The notes: generated by a model not told the origin, from the letters alone. Positions 53,088 to 61,743 are shown, counted from the stretch's first letter. The stretch is DNA of 64,000 nt from an uncultured Pseudomonadota bacterium (GCA_903832085.1 CAIKZZ010000001.1:1-64000), one strand, 5' to 3'. Numbers and translations are program-made.

Positions 53088-53114
53088 CTTGAAAAACGCT
53101 CGCCCGCCCTGACT
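53088..53114 (+). promoter_or_regulatory. Candidate sigma-32 promoter of hsp20
   Basis: CTTGAAA (53088-53094), 12 bases, CCCTGACT (53107-53114). The -35 is perfect for sigma-32, and the spacing matches the candidate at htpG. Confidence 0.45.
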
Positions 53115-53157
53115 CTTACGGCCAACGGCTGCAGAAGCCAAACACCACACTCACTTT

Positions 53158-53169
53158 GGAGCACCCTCC
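53158..53169 (+). promoter_or_regulatory. Short hairpin masking the hsp20 ribosome site
   Basis: GGAG (53158-53161), the only Shine-Dalgarno candidate, can pair with CTCC (53166-53169) around CACC, just before the ATG at 53172. Small heat-shock genes often use RNA thermometers, so this could be one, but four base pairs is little. Confidence 0.35.
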
Positions 53170-53171
53170 CA

Positions 53172-53612
53172 ATGCGCACCGATACTTTGCAATCCTGGCT
53201 ATTAATGGACCAGCTACAACAGCGAGGCTGGGCCTACCGCACAGCCGCGCGCTTTGAGCCGACGGGCCGACAGCCTGCGGCCGACTGGTCGCCATCGGTC
53301 GATATTAGCGAGCAGGCCACTCAATTTGTGTTGCACGCTGACCTGCCGGGCGTCGATCCTCAGCAAATTGAACTGACTCTCGAAAAAGGAGCGCTCACGC
53401 TTTGCGGGACCCGCCGTCTGGCAGCGCGCACACCAAAAGATGGTTTTCGCTGCGTCGAACGGGCAAGCGGCGCCTTTCACAGGCGCTTCAACCTACCCGA
53501 TACGGCAGACTGCGAAGCAGTCAAAGCGCGCTATGCGAATGGGGTACTGGAAGTGCTGATCCCGAAACAGGCCCAAACCGCGGCACGACGAGTTGCGGTT
53601 GAGGCCGCCTAA
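53172..53612 (+). CDS. Small heat-shock protein, Hsp20 family
   Basis: ATP-independent holdase of 146 residues. The alpha-crystallin domain covers about 40-135: FVLHADLPGVDPQQIELTLE, ALTLCGTR, GAFHRRFNLPDTADCEAVKA and YANGVLEVLIPK. The ATG at 53172 starts a family-like N-terminus; an upstream open frame from 53004 is rejected. It is followed by a large hairpin and the HtrA gene, with separate stress promoters for each. Confidence 0.92.
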   Translation: MRTDTLQSWLLMDQLQQRGWAYRTAARFEPTGRQPAADWSPSVDISEQATQFVLHADLPGVDPQQIELTLEKGALTLCGTRRLAARTPKDGFRCVERASGAFHRRFNLPDTADCEAVKARYANGVLEVLIPKQAQTAARRVAVEAA

Positions 53613-53641
53613 GGCCTCCCATAATCGGCCTCGAGGCAGAC

Positions 53642-53670
53642 GGAACTTTCCTACCCCACGGGCTGTCTGG
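53642..53670 (+). promoter_or_regulatory. Candidate sigma-E/AlgU promoter of the HtrA gene
   Basis: GGAACTT (53642-53648), 16 bases, GTCTGG (53665-53670). The -35 is perfect for sigma-E (GGAACTT) and the -10 matches four of six positions of GTCTAA. HtrA/MucD genes are classical members of this regulon. Confidence 0.5.
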
Positions 53671-53691
53671 GTGTATTACACAGACAGCCCG
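53659..53691. other. Long perfect palindrome between hsp20 and the HtrA gene
   Basis: CGGGCTGTCTG and CAGACAGCCCG form an 11-bp perfect stem; GTGT/ACAC inside can extend the pairing. No T-run follows. It overlaps the -10 and start of the candidate sigma-E promoter, so it may be an operator as well as a 3' hairpin for hsp20. Confidence 0.6.
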
Positions 53692-53742
53692 CAGCTACAC
53701 TGCGGACTCACGTTTTTAATTCGTTAAGTAAGAGGGCACCTA

Positions 53743-55140
53743 ATGCGCATCCATCGCTTTGTGAAACCCGCCGCCATACCTCACAGTATTGCGGCTGCAA
53801 GCATCGCCGCCTTGCTAGTGGTATTGGTACCGACATGCCAAGCACAAGGGCATGCAGCTACCGAAGCCATCGGCACGACACTGCCTTCTCTGGCGCCCAT
53901 CGTGAAGAAAGCCTCAGCAGCCGTCGTGAATATCGCAACCCGCGGTACCGTCACTGAGCATGGTCAACGTAACCCACTCCTCGAAGATCCATTCTTTAAA
54001 CGATTCTTCGAGATGCCGGATCAAGCGCCGCGCCAACGGCAGTTTCAGAGCGCAGGATCAGGCGTCGTTGTCGATGCCAAAGAAGGCCTGATCATCACTA
54101 ACGCACACGTGGTGGAAAATGCGACTGAAATAACAGTCACCACAATTGATGGCCGCGACCTTAAAGGAACAGTGGTAGGCGCTGACACAGCCTCTGACAT
54201 TGCTGTTGTTCAGGTAAAAGATGGAAAGCTTGCGGAAATGCCCCTTGGCGACTCCAGCAAAGCAGAAGTTGGTGATTTTGTAGTCGCCATTGGTAACCCC
54301 TTCGGTCTGCAGCATACGGTTACATTCGGTATTGTTAGCGCGCTGGGCCGCTCTGGCATCAATCCAGATGGTTACGAAGATTTCATCCAAACGGACGCTT
54401 CAATTAACCCAGGGAATTCTGGTGGCGCGCTCGTCAACCTCAAGGGTGAATTGATCGGCATCAATTCAGCCATCCTGTCGCGCTCCGGTGGCAACATCGG
54501 CATCGGTTTCGCTATTCCGTCAAACATGGCGCGCACACTGATGGAACAGCTCGTCAAATACCACGAGGTCAAGCGCGGCGTTCTCGGCGTCAATATCGTC
54601 ACTCTAACGCCTGACGTTGCTGACAACCTCGGGGCTAAGGATGTGCAGGGCGCACTGGTATCACAGGTGGTCGATGGGTCCGCTGCAGAAAAAGCCGGTA
54701 TCAAGGCGGGCGACATCATTACCGCCGTCAACGGTCAAGCCATCAAGTCATCGGCTGAGTTACGTAATCGTATTGGCCTAATGCGCGTTGGCGAGAACGT
54801 CGATCTATCTGTGATTCGTGATGGCAAGACTAGGCGCATGAGCGCAGTCGTACAGGTCCGCTCCGGTGGTGACGAAACTGGCGGCGAGTCAGCCACAATC
54901 CACCATGCGCTTGAGGGCGCGGATCTGTCTGATGCACCAGGCGGCGGCGTGCTGGTACGCTCAATCGAAAATGGCAGCCCGGCCAGCCAGACGCCGCTCA
55001 AAGCCAATGACGTCATTACGAATGCCAATCGCAAACCGACAAACACGGTAAAAGAGTTGCGAGCAGCGGCCAAAGACGCCACAACGTTGGTACTGACAAT
55101 CCGCCGTGGCAATGGGCTGCTGATCATTCCGGTCCGCTAA
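53743..55140 (+). CDS. Periplasmic serine protease, HtrA family (MucD/DegQ-like)
   Basis: Quality-control protease and chaperone of the periplasm. It has 465 residues: a signal peptide (about 1-35, ending CQAQG), a trypsin-like domain with His122 (NAHVVE), Asp152 (SDIAVV) and Ser226 (NPGNSGGAL), and two PDZ domains (about 275-370 and 380-465). The ATG has GAGGG eight bases upstream. Length and domain order match MucD/DegQ. Expression is likely controlled by sigma-E from the promoter at 53642. Confidence 0.95.
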   Translation: MRIHRFVKPAAIPHSIAAASIAALLVVLVPTCQAQGHAATEAIGTTLPSLAPIVKKASAAVVNIATRGTVTEHGQRNPLLEDPFFKRFFEMPDQAPRQRQFQSAGSGVVVDAKEGLIITNAHVVENATEITVTTIDGRDLKGTVVGADTASDIAVVQVKDGKLAEMPLGDSSKAEVGDFVVAIGNPFGLQHTVTFGIVSALGRSGINPDGYEDFIQTDASINPGNSGGALVNLKGELIGINSAILSRSGGNIGIGFAIPSNMARTLMEQLVKYHEVKRGVLGVNIVTLTPDVADNLGAKDVQGALVSQVVDGSAAEKAGIKAGDIITAVNGQAIKSSAELRNRIGLMRVGENVDLSVIRDGKTRRMSAVVQVRSGGDETGGESATIHHALEGADLSDAPGGGVLVRSIENGSPASQTPLKANDVITNANRKPTNTVKELRAAAKDATTLVLTIRRGNGLLIIPVR

Positions 55141-55149
55141 ACCCCAGCC

Positions 55150-55181
55150 GTCCCCGCACGCAGATGAATGCGCGCGGGGAC
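55150..55181. other. Hairpin after the HtrA gene
   Basis: GTCCCCGC (55150-55157) pairs with GCGGGGAC (55174-55181). No T-run follows on either strand, so any termination would need Rho. A TATACT (55197-55202) just after it is a possible -10 for the next gene. Confidence 0.5.
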
Positions 55182-55231
55182 GCAGGCGATCGGCGCTATA
55201 CTGACCAGATCACAACTCTGGGACCGTAACC

Positions 55232-56230
55232 ATGCGCTCAATGCTCATTACTGTACTCGGCGGCACCGGCTTTGTTGGCCGAGCACTGGTCAGCCGTCTG
55301 ATTCGTGACGGGCATCAGGTCAGAGTCCTAACCCGCCATCGCGCACGGCACAGTCCTCTGCTCGTACTCCCCGGCTTAAACTTGTTGCGCACCGACATTT
55401 ACAGTGCCAGCGCCTTGGAGGCAGCAGTAGCGGGCTCAGATGTCGTTATCAATCTCGTTGGTATCCTGAATGAAAGCGGATATTCCGGCAAAGGCTTTAC
55501 TCGTGCGCATACGGAGTTAACCGCGAACGTCATTAAGGCCTGCCAAGCAAATGGCATACGCCGATTACTACACATGAGCGCGCTCAAAGCTAGTGCAGAC
55601 GCGCCGAGTCATTACCTACGCAGCAAAGCTGCTGCAAACAAACTGATTCAAGAAAGCGTAGGAGTCGACTGGACCATTTTTGAGCCATCGGTCATTTTTG
55701 GGCCTGGTGATGGCTTTATGAATAAATTCGCTTCACTAATTAAATTTGCTGCATGGGGGCATTTTTTCACCGTGCTTCCGATCGCGCGTGGCGGAACGCG
55801 CTTTGCGCCCGTGTATATAGGCGACGTTATCGAAGCAATGATTCAGGCACTGACGAATAAATCAACGACGGGTCAACGCTTAGAACTGTGTGGCCCAGAT
55901 GTATTCACATTAAGTGCGCTCATTAATTATGTGGCCCACATCATCGGCAAGCGCTGCTACGTTCTGTCACTCCCAGACTCAATCGGTGTATTGCAAGCGG
56001 CCCTATTAGGCCTACTGCCTGGCAAACCATTGTCACTGGATAACTTCCGTTCGCTAGCTGTTGATAGCGTATCAACCCGCCAGGATCTGGCCAGCTTAGG
56101 GGTGACTCCAACAGCGCTGACGAGTGTCGTTCCCTATTACTTAGGCCCACGACAACCAGCGACGCGATATGCCGAACTACGGTATGCCGCCGGCAGCCGA
56201 GTAGCTGCTAAAGATGCCCTCAACAAATAA
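55232..56230 (+). CDS. NAD(P)-binding epimerase/reductase, NDUFA9-like
   Basis: A 332-residue atypical short-chain dehydrogenase. The nucleotide-binding motif is TVLGGTGFVGRALVSRL. Other marks: VINLVGILNESG, MSALKASADAPSHYLRSKAA, WTIFEPSVIFGPGDGFMNKF, which are typical of proteins related to the NDUFA9 subunit of complex I. No complex I gene is near. The substrate is unknown, and a ubiquinone- or cofactor-related role is only a guess. GGGA lies eight bases before the ATG. Confidence 0.9.
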   Translation: MRSMLITVLGGTGFVGRALVSRLIRDGHQVRVLTRHRARHSPLLVLPGLNLLRTDIYSASALEAAVAGSDVVINLVGILNESGYSGKGFTRAHTELTANVIKACQANGIRRLLHMSALKASADAPSHYLRSKAAANKLIQESVGVDWTIFEPSVIFGPGDGFMNKFASLIKFAAWGHFFTVLPIARGGTRFAPVYIGDVIEAMIQALTNKSTTGQRLELCGPDVFTLSALINYVAHIIGKRCYVLSLPDSIGVLQAALLGLLPGKPLSLDNFRSLAVDSVSTRQDLASLGVTPTALTSVVPYYLGPRQPATRYAELRYAAGSRVAAKDALNK

Positions 56231-56253
56231 GTCATCGGCCCCAGGATTCGCTT

Positions 56254-57495
56254 ATGCACACGTATCTAGTTGGTGGAGCCGTACGGGATCAACTGCTCGG
56301 GCTGCCTATCAAAGAACGTGACTGGGTGGTGGTTGGAGCAACGCCTGAGACACTAACGCGCGACGGGTATCGGCAAGTTGGTAAAGATTTCCCGGTATTT
56401 CTGCACCCTGAGTCGAATGAGGAATATGCGCTCGCGCGCACCGAACGCAAAGTAGCCGCTGGCTATCACGGCTTCGAGACGCGATTCTCACCAGATGTTA
56501 CTCTCGAAGAAGATTTGCGCCGTCGCGATCTAACAATCAATGCAATGGCCAAAGATAGCAACGGCCAGATCATTGACCCTTATGGTGGTCGAGACGACCT
56601 GAGCAGGCGTGTACTACGGCATGTCTCGCCTGCCTTTGTAGAAGATCCTGTGCGAATCTTGCGTATTGCACGTTTCGCCGCACGCTATGCACATCTAGGT
56701 TTTACCATCGCACCAGAGACGCTCGCGCTAATGCAACAAATGGTTCGCGATGGCGAAACTACTGCGCTGACTCCAGAGCGCGTCTGGCAGGAAACCGACA
56801 GGGCGCTGGCTGAACCCGCACCACACGTCTACATTACAACGCTGCGCGTGACGGGTGCACTAGCTGATATTTTTCCGGAAGTTGACCGTCTTTGGGGGGT
56901 GCCTCAGCCAGCGAAGTGGCATCCGGAAATCGATACTGGTGTACATATTCTGCTGGTGCTTGAGGCTGCAGCCCGACTCAGCCCATTGGCACGCGTCCGC
57001 TTTGCGGCACTGACCCATGACTTAGGCAAGGGCCAAACTCCCGAAGACCAATGGCCCGCACACAAAGGGCACGAAGACCGCAGCGTCACGCTTGTGAATG
57101 AACTCAGCACTCGCCTGCGCGTACCAAATGAGTTTCGTGAGCTAGCACTTATCGTTGCACAGCATCACGGTGTTTGCCATCGAGCATTCGATTTGCGCCC
57201 CAGCAAGGTGCTCGAGCTGCTAGAAAAATGCGATGCGCAGCGGCGTCCCGAGCGCTTTGAGGAATTTCTGCTCGCATGTCAGGCAGATGCGCAGGGCCGC
57301 ACCGGCTTTGTAGATGCCCCCTACCCACAAGGCACCTTTTTAAGATCAGCGCTGCAGGCAATGGGCCGCGTAGCCTTGACTGCTGCCGAGCGCGAGGGGC
57401 TCAGCGGCGCGGCGATTGGCGAGCGACTACGCATAGCCAGACTCGCTGCCATCACCACCGTTTGTGATCATCGAGCGGCTACAGCGAAGCCGTAA
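56254..57495 (+). CDS. cca: CCA tRNA nucleotidyltransferase, HD-domain type
   Basis: Adds or repairs the 3' CCA of tRNA. It has 413 residues, as in E. coli. Motifs: YLVGGAVRDQLLGLP, RDWVVVGATPE, RRRDLTINAMA, RILRIARFAARYA. The C-terminal HD domain (ALTHDLGKG) carries phosphohydrolase and phosphatase activity in the E. coli type. AGGA lies seven bases before the ATG. Its last 17 bases overlap the 3' end of the convergent methyltransferase gene. Confidence 0.97.
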   Translation: MHTYLVGGAVRDQLLGLPIKERDWVVVGATPETLTRDGYRQVGKDFPVFLHPESNEEYALARTERKVAAGYHGFETRFSPDVTLEEDLRRRDLTINAMAKDSNGQIIDPYGGRDDLSRRVLRHVSPAFVEDPVRILRIARFAARYAHLGFTIAPETLALMQQMVRDGETTALTPERVWQETDRALAEPAPHVYITTLRVTGALADIFPEVDRLWGVPQPAKWHPEIDTGVHILLVLEAAARLSPLARVRFAALTHDLGKGQTPEDQWPAHKGHEDRSVTLVNELSTRLRVPNEFRELALIVAQHHGVCHRAFDLRPSKVLELLEKCDAQRRPERFEEFLLACQADAQGRTGFVDAPYPQGTFLRSALQAMGRVALTAAEREGLSGAAIGERLRIARLAAITTVCDHRAATAKP

Positions 57496-58660
57496 AATCA
57501 CGCACCGAAAACCCACGCAATGCGCTTGAATAATCACGACCTAGAGCCATGCATTTGAAGGTCTCACCCATTTCATGTGGCATCACAAGTCGCGCTGCAG
57601 ACCGAATCAGTCGCATACGATCCGACTGAGTGAGCGTCTCGCCGAGCGCTGTAAGGTGCTCATCAAAGCCAAGGCCGAGCAAAAAATTTGCTTGGGTCGT
57701 ATAACCTTCAATAGTTAATCCAATCGCGACAGCCGCGTCAGCGACTCGAGTGAAATCAACCCAAGCCGTAATGTCCTGCAAGCCTAAGTTGACAAAAGGA
57801 TCGTGATGCTGGCGCTGGCGGTGATAACAGGCCAGTGTGCCGCCAAGATGAGAGTCATCGTAGTAATGCTCACGTGACAATCCATAATCAACAAAAAGCG
57901 CCACGCCCCGTTCGAGAGATTTTAAAACTGCTGCGAGCCAAGGCTCTAGCGATAAACATAATTCACTACGATAGCCATCGAAAAAGTTGACGCCTCTGGT
58001 CGCTGCAAGCGCGGTCACAGCCGCTGCCAAGGCGGCATTAGCCGGCTTTGGCGCCCAAGCGAAGCCGTTGCTCGTTGCAATAACTCCCAGACTTTCCACA
58101 TTCTCCTTGGTCACTTGAAAACACTCCACTGGTAGCGCATCAAGCACCTCATTGGCGAGAATAACGCCACTAAATGTATCGGTCGGTAGACTATCTAACC
58201 AACTGACTCGATTGCGCAGACTCGCATCGAGCGCAAGCAGTCGCTGCTGCTGACGTACACGTAACTCAGGACTAGGCTCCAAAATCCGATACGCCGTGGG
58301 AAGGCAGCGCGCGCGGTTGAGCTCCTCTAAAATATCGACAGCAAGCGCGCCAGTCCCGGCACCAATCTCGAGAATCTCACCGCCTCCAACTGCACTCAGA
58401 ATCTGCTCGCATTGCGTTGCAATACACCGGCCAAAAACCGGCGACAACTCAGGCGCAGTGGTAAAATCACCACCGATACCAAGCTTATAGGCACCCGCCG
58501 CGTAATAACCCAAACCAGGCGCGTACAAAGCGAGGTTCATGAAGTCTGCAAATGAAATCCATCCTCCACGAGCAGCAATTACTGACGTAATTTCGCTACG
58601 CAGTTTATCCTCGTGCAGTCGCTCATCATCCGACAGTGGCGCAAGTTCAAGTCCAATCAT
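57479..58660 (-). CDS. SAM-dependent methyltransferase, MidA/NDUFAF7 family
   Basis: A 393-residue class I methyltransferase. The SAM site is ILEIGAGTGALAVDIL. Family marks: YYAAGAYKLGIGGDFTTAPE near the N-terminus, GVILANEVLDALPVECFQVT and ALFVDYGLSREHYY. The mitochondrial relative methylates an arginine of a complex I subunit; bacterial substrates are unknown. The NDUFA9-like gene is two genes away, which is suggestive only. The start at 58660 lacks a strong ribosome site. Confidence 0.9.
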   Translation of the reverse strand: MIGLELAPLSDDERLHEDKLRSEITSVIAARGGWISFADFMNLALYAPGLGYYAAGAYKLGIGGDFTTAPELSPVFGRCIATQCEQILSAVGGGEILEIGAGTGALAVDILEELNRARCLPTAYRILEPSPELRVRQQQRLLALDASLRNRVSWLDSLPTDTFSGVILANEVLDALPVECFQVTKENVESLGVIATSNGFAWAPKPANAALAAAVTALAATRGVNFFDGYRSELCLSLEPWLAAVLKSLERGVALFVDYGLSREHYYDDSHLGGTLACYHRQRQHHDPFVNLGLQDITAWVDFTRVADAAVAIGLTIEGYTTQANFLLGLGFDEHLTALGETLTQSDRMRLIRSAARLVMPHEMGETFKCMALGRDYSSALRGFSVRDFTASL

Positions 58661-58802
58661 GGGTATGGCTTTAAAAATTACGCGGCTTGAGGCGTAGTAG
58701 GAAGAAATCAGGCGCACAGGCTGCCTCATTGCGCCACAGCACCCGGTAGCGGTCAAGTCTGCTCTACGTATCGAATACTAGCGCTTTGAGTGCGCTGACA
58801 GG

Positions 58803-58808
58803 TATCCT
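58803..58808 (+). promoter_or_regulatory. Candidate -10 element of folM, leaderless geometry
   Basis: TATCCT ends six bases before the folM ATG, with no Shine-Dalgarno sequence in CGCCCC and no good -35. Confidence 0.3.
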
Positions 58809-58814
58809 CGCCCC

Positions 58815-59576
58815 ATGAGCAGGCATTCATATGAACCACTCCGAGGGCATACCGCGTTAATTACTGGTGGTGCTAGACGCCTAGGGGCTGCTATCACGCG
58901 CCTACTACACGGCAGCGGCGCAAACGTCCTGGTGCACTATCATCGCTCAAGCGTGGCTGCGGCAACTCTCATCGATGAACTCAATAGCATCCGCCCAGGG
59001 TCCGCCGCGGGTCACTGCGCCAATCTTCTGGAGGTAGCTACGCTGCCCCGAATCGTCAGTGCTGCAATAGATGCATTTGGCCGACTGGATGTCCTCGTCA
59101 ATAACGCATCGACCTTCTATCCAACACGACTTGGCGAAATCACACTCGAAGCGTGGGATGATCTGATGGGATCAAATCTCCGCGCACCACTTTTTTTGTC
59201 GCAGGCAGCAGCTCCAGAACTCAGCAAACGCCAAGGACTGATTTTGAATATTGCTGATATACACGGCCTCAAGCCACTCAAAGCGCACGTGGTCTACTGC
59301 GCTGCGAAAGCAGGTCTCGTAATGCTGACTTACTCGCTAGCGCGAGAACTAGGTCCAGCAGTACGCGTCAATGCAATCGCTCCTGGGCCCGTGATGTGGC
59401 CAGAGGCACCGATGAGTCCTGAGATGCAGGCAACTATCGTAGGTCGTACTGCACTAAAGCGTGTTGGGACCCCTCAAGATGTTGCCAAAGCGGCGCTCTA
59501 CTTCGCGGCGGAAGCGCCGTTTGTTACAGGCCAAGTATTAGCGATAGACGGCGGCCGTAGCACAAATGGATTTTAG
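58815..59576 (+). CDS. folM: Pteridine reductase / dihydromonapterin reductase, FolM-like SDR
   Basis: A 253-residue short-chain dehydrogenase. The cofactor motif TGGARRLGAAI is the TGxxxRxG form of pteridine reductases, which use NADPH. NNASTFYPT and the catalytic Tyr-Lys in VYCAAKAGLV are present; the usual Ser position reads NIADIHG, as in pteridine reductases. The neighbouring folK and folB genes support a pterin role. No ribosome site is visible. Confidence 0.9.
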   Translation: MSRHSYEPLRGHTALITGGARRLGAAITRLLHGSGANVLVHYHRSSVAAATLIDELNSIRPGSAAGHCANLLEVATLPRIVSAAIDAFGRLDVLVNNASTFYPTRLGEITLEAWDDLMGSNLRAPLFLSQAAAPELSKRQGLILNIADIHGLKPLKAHVVYCAAKAGLVMLTYSLARELGPAVRVNAIAPGPVMWPEAPMSPEMQATIVGRTALKRVGTPQDVAKAALYFAAEAPFVTGQVLAIDGGRSTNGF

Positions 59577-59602
59577 ACAATCGCATGGCCCAAGAGCGCT
59601 AC

Positions 59603-60127
59603 CTAATCAACACTCAGATCAATAGGCCGCAACGGATGCGCCTCACGATCAAACTCCTGCCACAACTGCGCAATAGTCTTGTGCTCAGTAGGATGCACGA
59701 GATCCGGCTCTAAGGCCGCTAAGGGGCCCAACATATAGGCCCGCTTAAGGAGATCAGGCCTCGGTAGCACAGCACCTGTGAACACTCCAAGCAAATCCCC
59801 ATACAGCAACACGTCAAGATCCATGCAGCGTGGCGCCCACTTAGCGTCATTGCGAGCACGACCACAGACGGCCTCTACATCATGCATCGCCTTCAACAGG
59901 TCAGCGAGAGACAGTGTGGTGTCAAAGCTCACTGTCAAATTAATAAAGTCATCCCCAGAGAAACCAGCAGCCGTATTTTCGTATGCTGGCGAAACACGCA
60001 GATCAGGAAATTTATTGGCAAGCTCTGATAATGCCAGTCGAATACTGCTCTTCGGCGCAATATTTGAGCCGATCGCGAGGTAAACCCTTACCGATGGCTT
60101 ACCCCCCTGCTCAGCAGACTGTGACAT
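59603..60127 (-). CDS. folK: 6-hydroxymethyl-7,8-dihydropterin pyrophosphokinase
   Basis: Activates the pterin for dihydropteroate synthesis. It has 174 residues. Motifs: YLAIGSNIAPKSSIRLAL, ENTAAGFSGDDFINLTV, and the active-site loop RNDAKWAPRCMDLDVLLYGD. The ATG at 60127 is preferred to the TTG two codons earlier, which abuts the folB stop. It is convergent with folM. Confidence 0.96.
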   Translation of the reverse strand: MSQSAEQGGKPSVRVYLAIGSNIAPKSSIRLALSELANKFPDLRVSPAYENTAAGFSGDDFINLTVSFDTTLSLADLLKAMHDVEAVCGRARNDAKWAPRCMDLDVLLYGDLLGVFTGAVLPRPDLLKRAYMLGPLAALEPDLVHPTEHKTIAQLWQEFDREAHPLRPIDLSVD

Positions 60128-60133
60128 CAACAA

Positions 60134-60502
60134 CTAAAGACCAAAATCGGCACGAGTACGCTGTATGGAAACTCCGACATCGCGACTGCCACGCAAAGCG
60201 CCTGGCTTGCTAAGCACCAGTTTCACCCACTCTAAGGCAAACTCTCGTAACACAAGCTCAGCGACGCGCTCGGCCAGCGTTTCCACCAACTGAAACTCAC
60301 TAGCTTCAACAAAGCCAAGCACGTGCTTCGCAACTTTTTTATAGTCTAGCGTGTCATCGATATGATCGGTTTTCGCAGCGTGACGGATATCACCTGGAAA
60401 TTCGAAATCAAAAGAGACGGTCTGGCGAACTTTCCGTTCCCAATCGAAGACACCAATAATGGCTTCCGTCTTTAGCTCTCTGATGAAGATCGTATCCGTC
60501 AT
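60134..60502 (-). CDS. folB: Dihydroneopterin aldolase
   Basis: Splits 7,8-dihydroneopterin (or epimerises it) in folate synthesis. It has 122 residues. Motifs: IFIRELKTEAIIGVFDWER, DYKKVAKHV, LVETLAERVAELVL (catalytic Glu), LVLSKPGALRGSRDVGV (Lys). The ATG at 60502 has GAG eight bases upstream. Directly upstream of folK. The plsY gene that often sits between folB and tsaD is absent. Confidence 0.95.
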   Translation of the reverse strand: MTDTIFIRELKTEAIIGVFDWERKVRQTVSFDFEFPGDIRHAAKTDHIDDTLDYKKVAKHVLGFVEASEFQLVETLAERVAELVLREFALEWVKLVLSKPGALRGSRDVGVSIQRTRADFGL

Positions 60503-60551
60503 CGTAAATCTCACTTTCTCGCTAATTCGTGTGGCGCGAACCCTACCAGCG

Positions 60552-61592
60552 TCAAGCCTCGAACGCACCAGATATCGATGGCGGTGGCACGAGATCATCC
60601 AGCGGCCACCGTGCCCGCGCCAGGACACCAATGGGATCGCGCTCACCAGCAGATAATCGGGCGTGTCCCGCAAGCGCGATCATAGCGGCGTTGTCGGTAC
60701 AAAATTCAGGCCGAGGATATGCGGTGCGTACGGCCATCTTCCGCCCTAGTTCAACCAGCCGCGCACGCAGCCGTACGTTAGCGCCCACTCCCCCAGCGAC
60801 AACCAATGTCTTGTGCCCAGTTGCTACCAGCGCTCGCTCTGTTTTGATGGCAAGCGTATCAACCAGCGCATCTTCAAACGCACGGGCAAGGTCAGCTTTG
60901 GCGACCAAGTCGTCTTCATGGCCTCTCAGCGCGAGCAAGGCCGCGGTCTTCAGACCACTAAAACTAAAGTCAAAACCGGGGCGGTCCAGCATAGGCCGCG
61001 GAAATCGAAACCGACCAGCAACGCCCGTCTCGGCCAGTGCGGCGAGCCGAGCACCCCCTGGGTAGGCCAGCCCTAACAGTTTCGCCGTTTTATCGAACGC
61101 CTCACCGGCGGCATCGTCCAGCGATTCGCCTAAAATGCGATAGCTGCCTAAACCTTGCACATCAACCAGCATGGTGTGGCCGCCAGACACCAGCAGTGCC
61201 AAATAGGGAAAGGACGGTGGGTCGGCCTCCAACAAAGGCGCCAACAAGTGGCCTTCTAGGTGATTTATGCCTAGTGCCGGCACTTTCCAGGCGAACGCAA
61301 GGCTTTTTGCGATTCCAGCCCCCACTAGTAAGGCTCCAATGAGCCCTGGTCCAGCTGTATAAACCACCCCATTGATATCGGCCGCGCTCAAACCTGCTTC
61401 CAGCAGCACCTGACTAATCATGGGCGCTAGGCAACGAATGTGGTCGCGCGACGCAAGTTCAGGCACTACCCCGCCCCAAACAGCGTGTAATTCAATCTGA
61501 CTGTAAACACCTTGCGCACGTAAGCCCTGCCCGCCACCGTAGATGGCGACGGCGCTTTCGTCGCAGGAAGACTCAATTGCCAGGACGTTCAA
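60552..61592 (-). CDS. tsaD: tRNA threonylcarbamoyladenosine synthase subunit TsaD
   Basis: Transfers the threonylcarbamoyl group to A37 of ANN-decoding tRNAs, with TsaB and TsaE. It has 346 residues. Motifs: [26 protein letters not shown] (HxxxH metal site), [38 protein letters not shown] chose the TTG at 61592 because it has GGAG five bases upstream and aligns with E. coli MRVLGIETSCD. It is divergent from rpsU, a widely kept arrangement. Confidence 0.96.
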   Translation of the reverse strand: MNVLAIESSCDESAVAIYGGGQGLRAQGVYSQIELHAVWGGVVPELASRDHIRCLAPMISQVLLEAGLSAADINGVVYTAGPGLIGALLVGAGIAKSLAFAWKVPALGINHLEGHLLAPLLEADPPSFPYLALLVSGGHTMLVDVQGLGSYRILGESLDDAAGEAFDKTAKLLGLAYPGGARLAALAETGVAGRFRFPRPMLDRPGFDFSFSGLKTAALLALRGHEDDLVAKADLARAFEDALVDTLAIKTERALVATGHKTLVVAGGVGANVRLRARLVELGRKMAVRTAYPRPEFCTDNAAMIALAGHARLSAGERDPIGVLARARWPLDDLVPPPSISGAFEA

Positions 61593-61743
61593 CAGCTCTC
61601 CAGCAGGATAAGGATACGGTCTGCAGCACCCCTTTGGGTAAGCATAGCGCAGGCGGACTTTGATTTTCGCCCGCAACATCCGTAGACTTGTCGGTTCCGT
61701 GCCCCGTTACCAGTTGGGCACCATCCGAGGAAGGTCGATCTCA

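Noticed and set aside
53004-53171. N-terminal extension of Hsp20 by 56 codons
   Set aside because: It covers the DnaA-like boxes and the heat-shock promoter; the alpha-crystallin protein begins normally at 53172.
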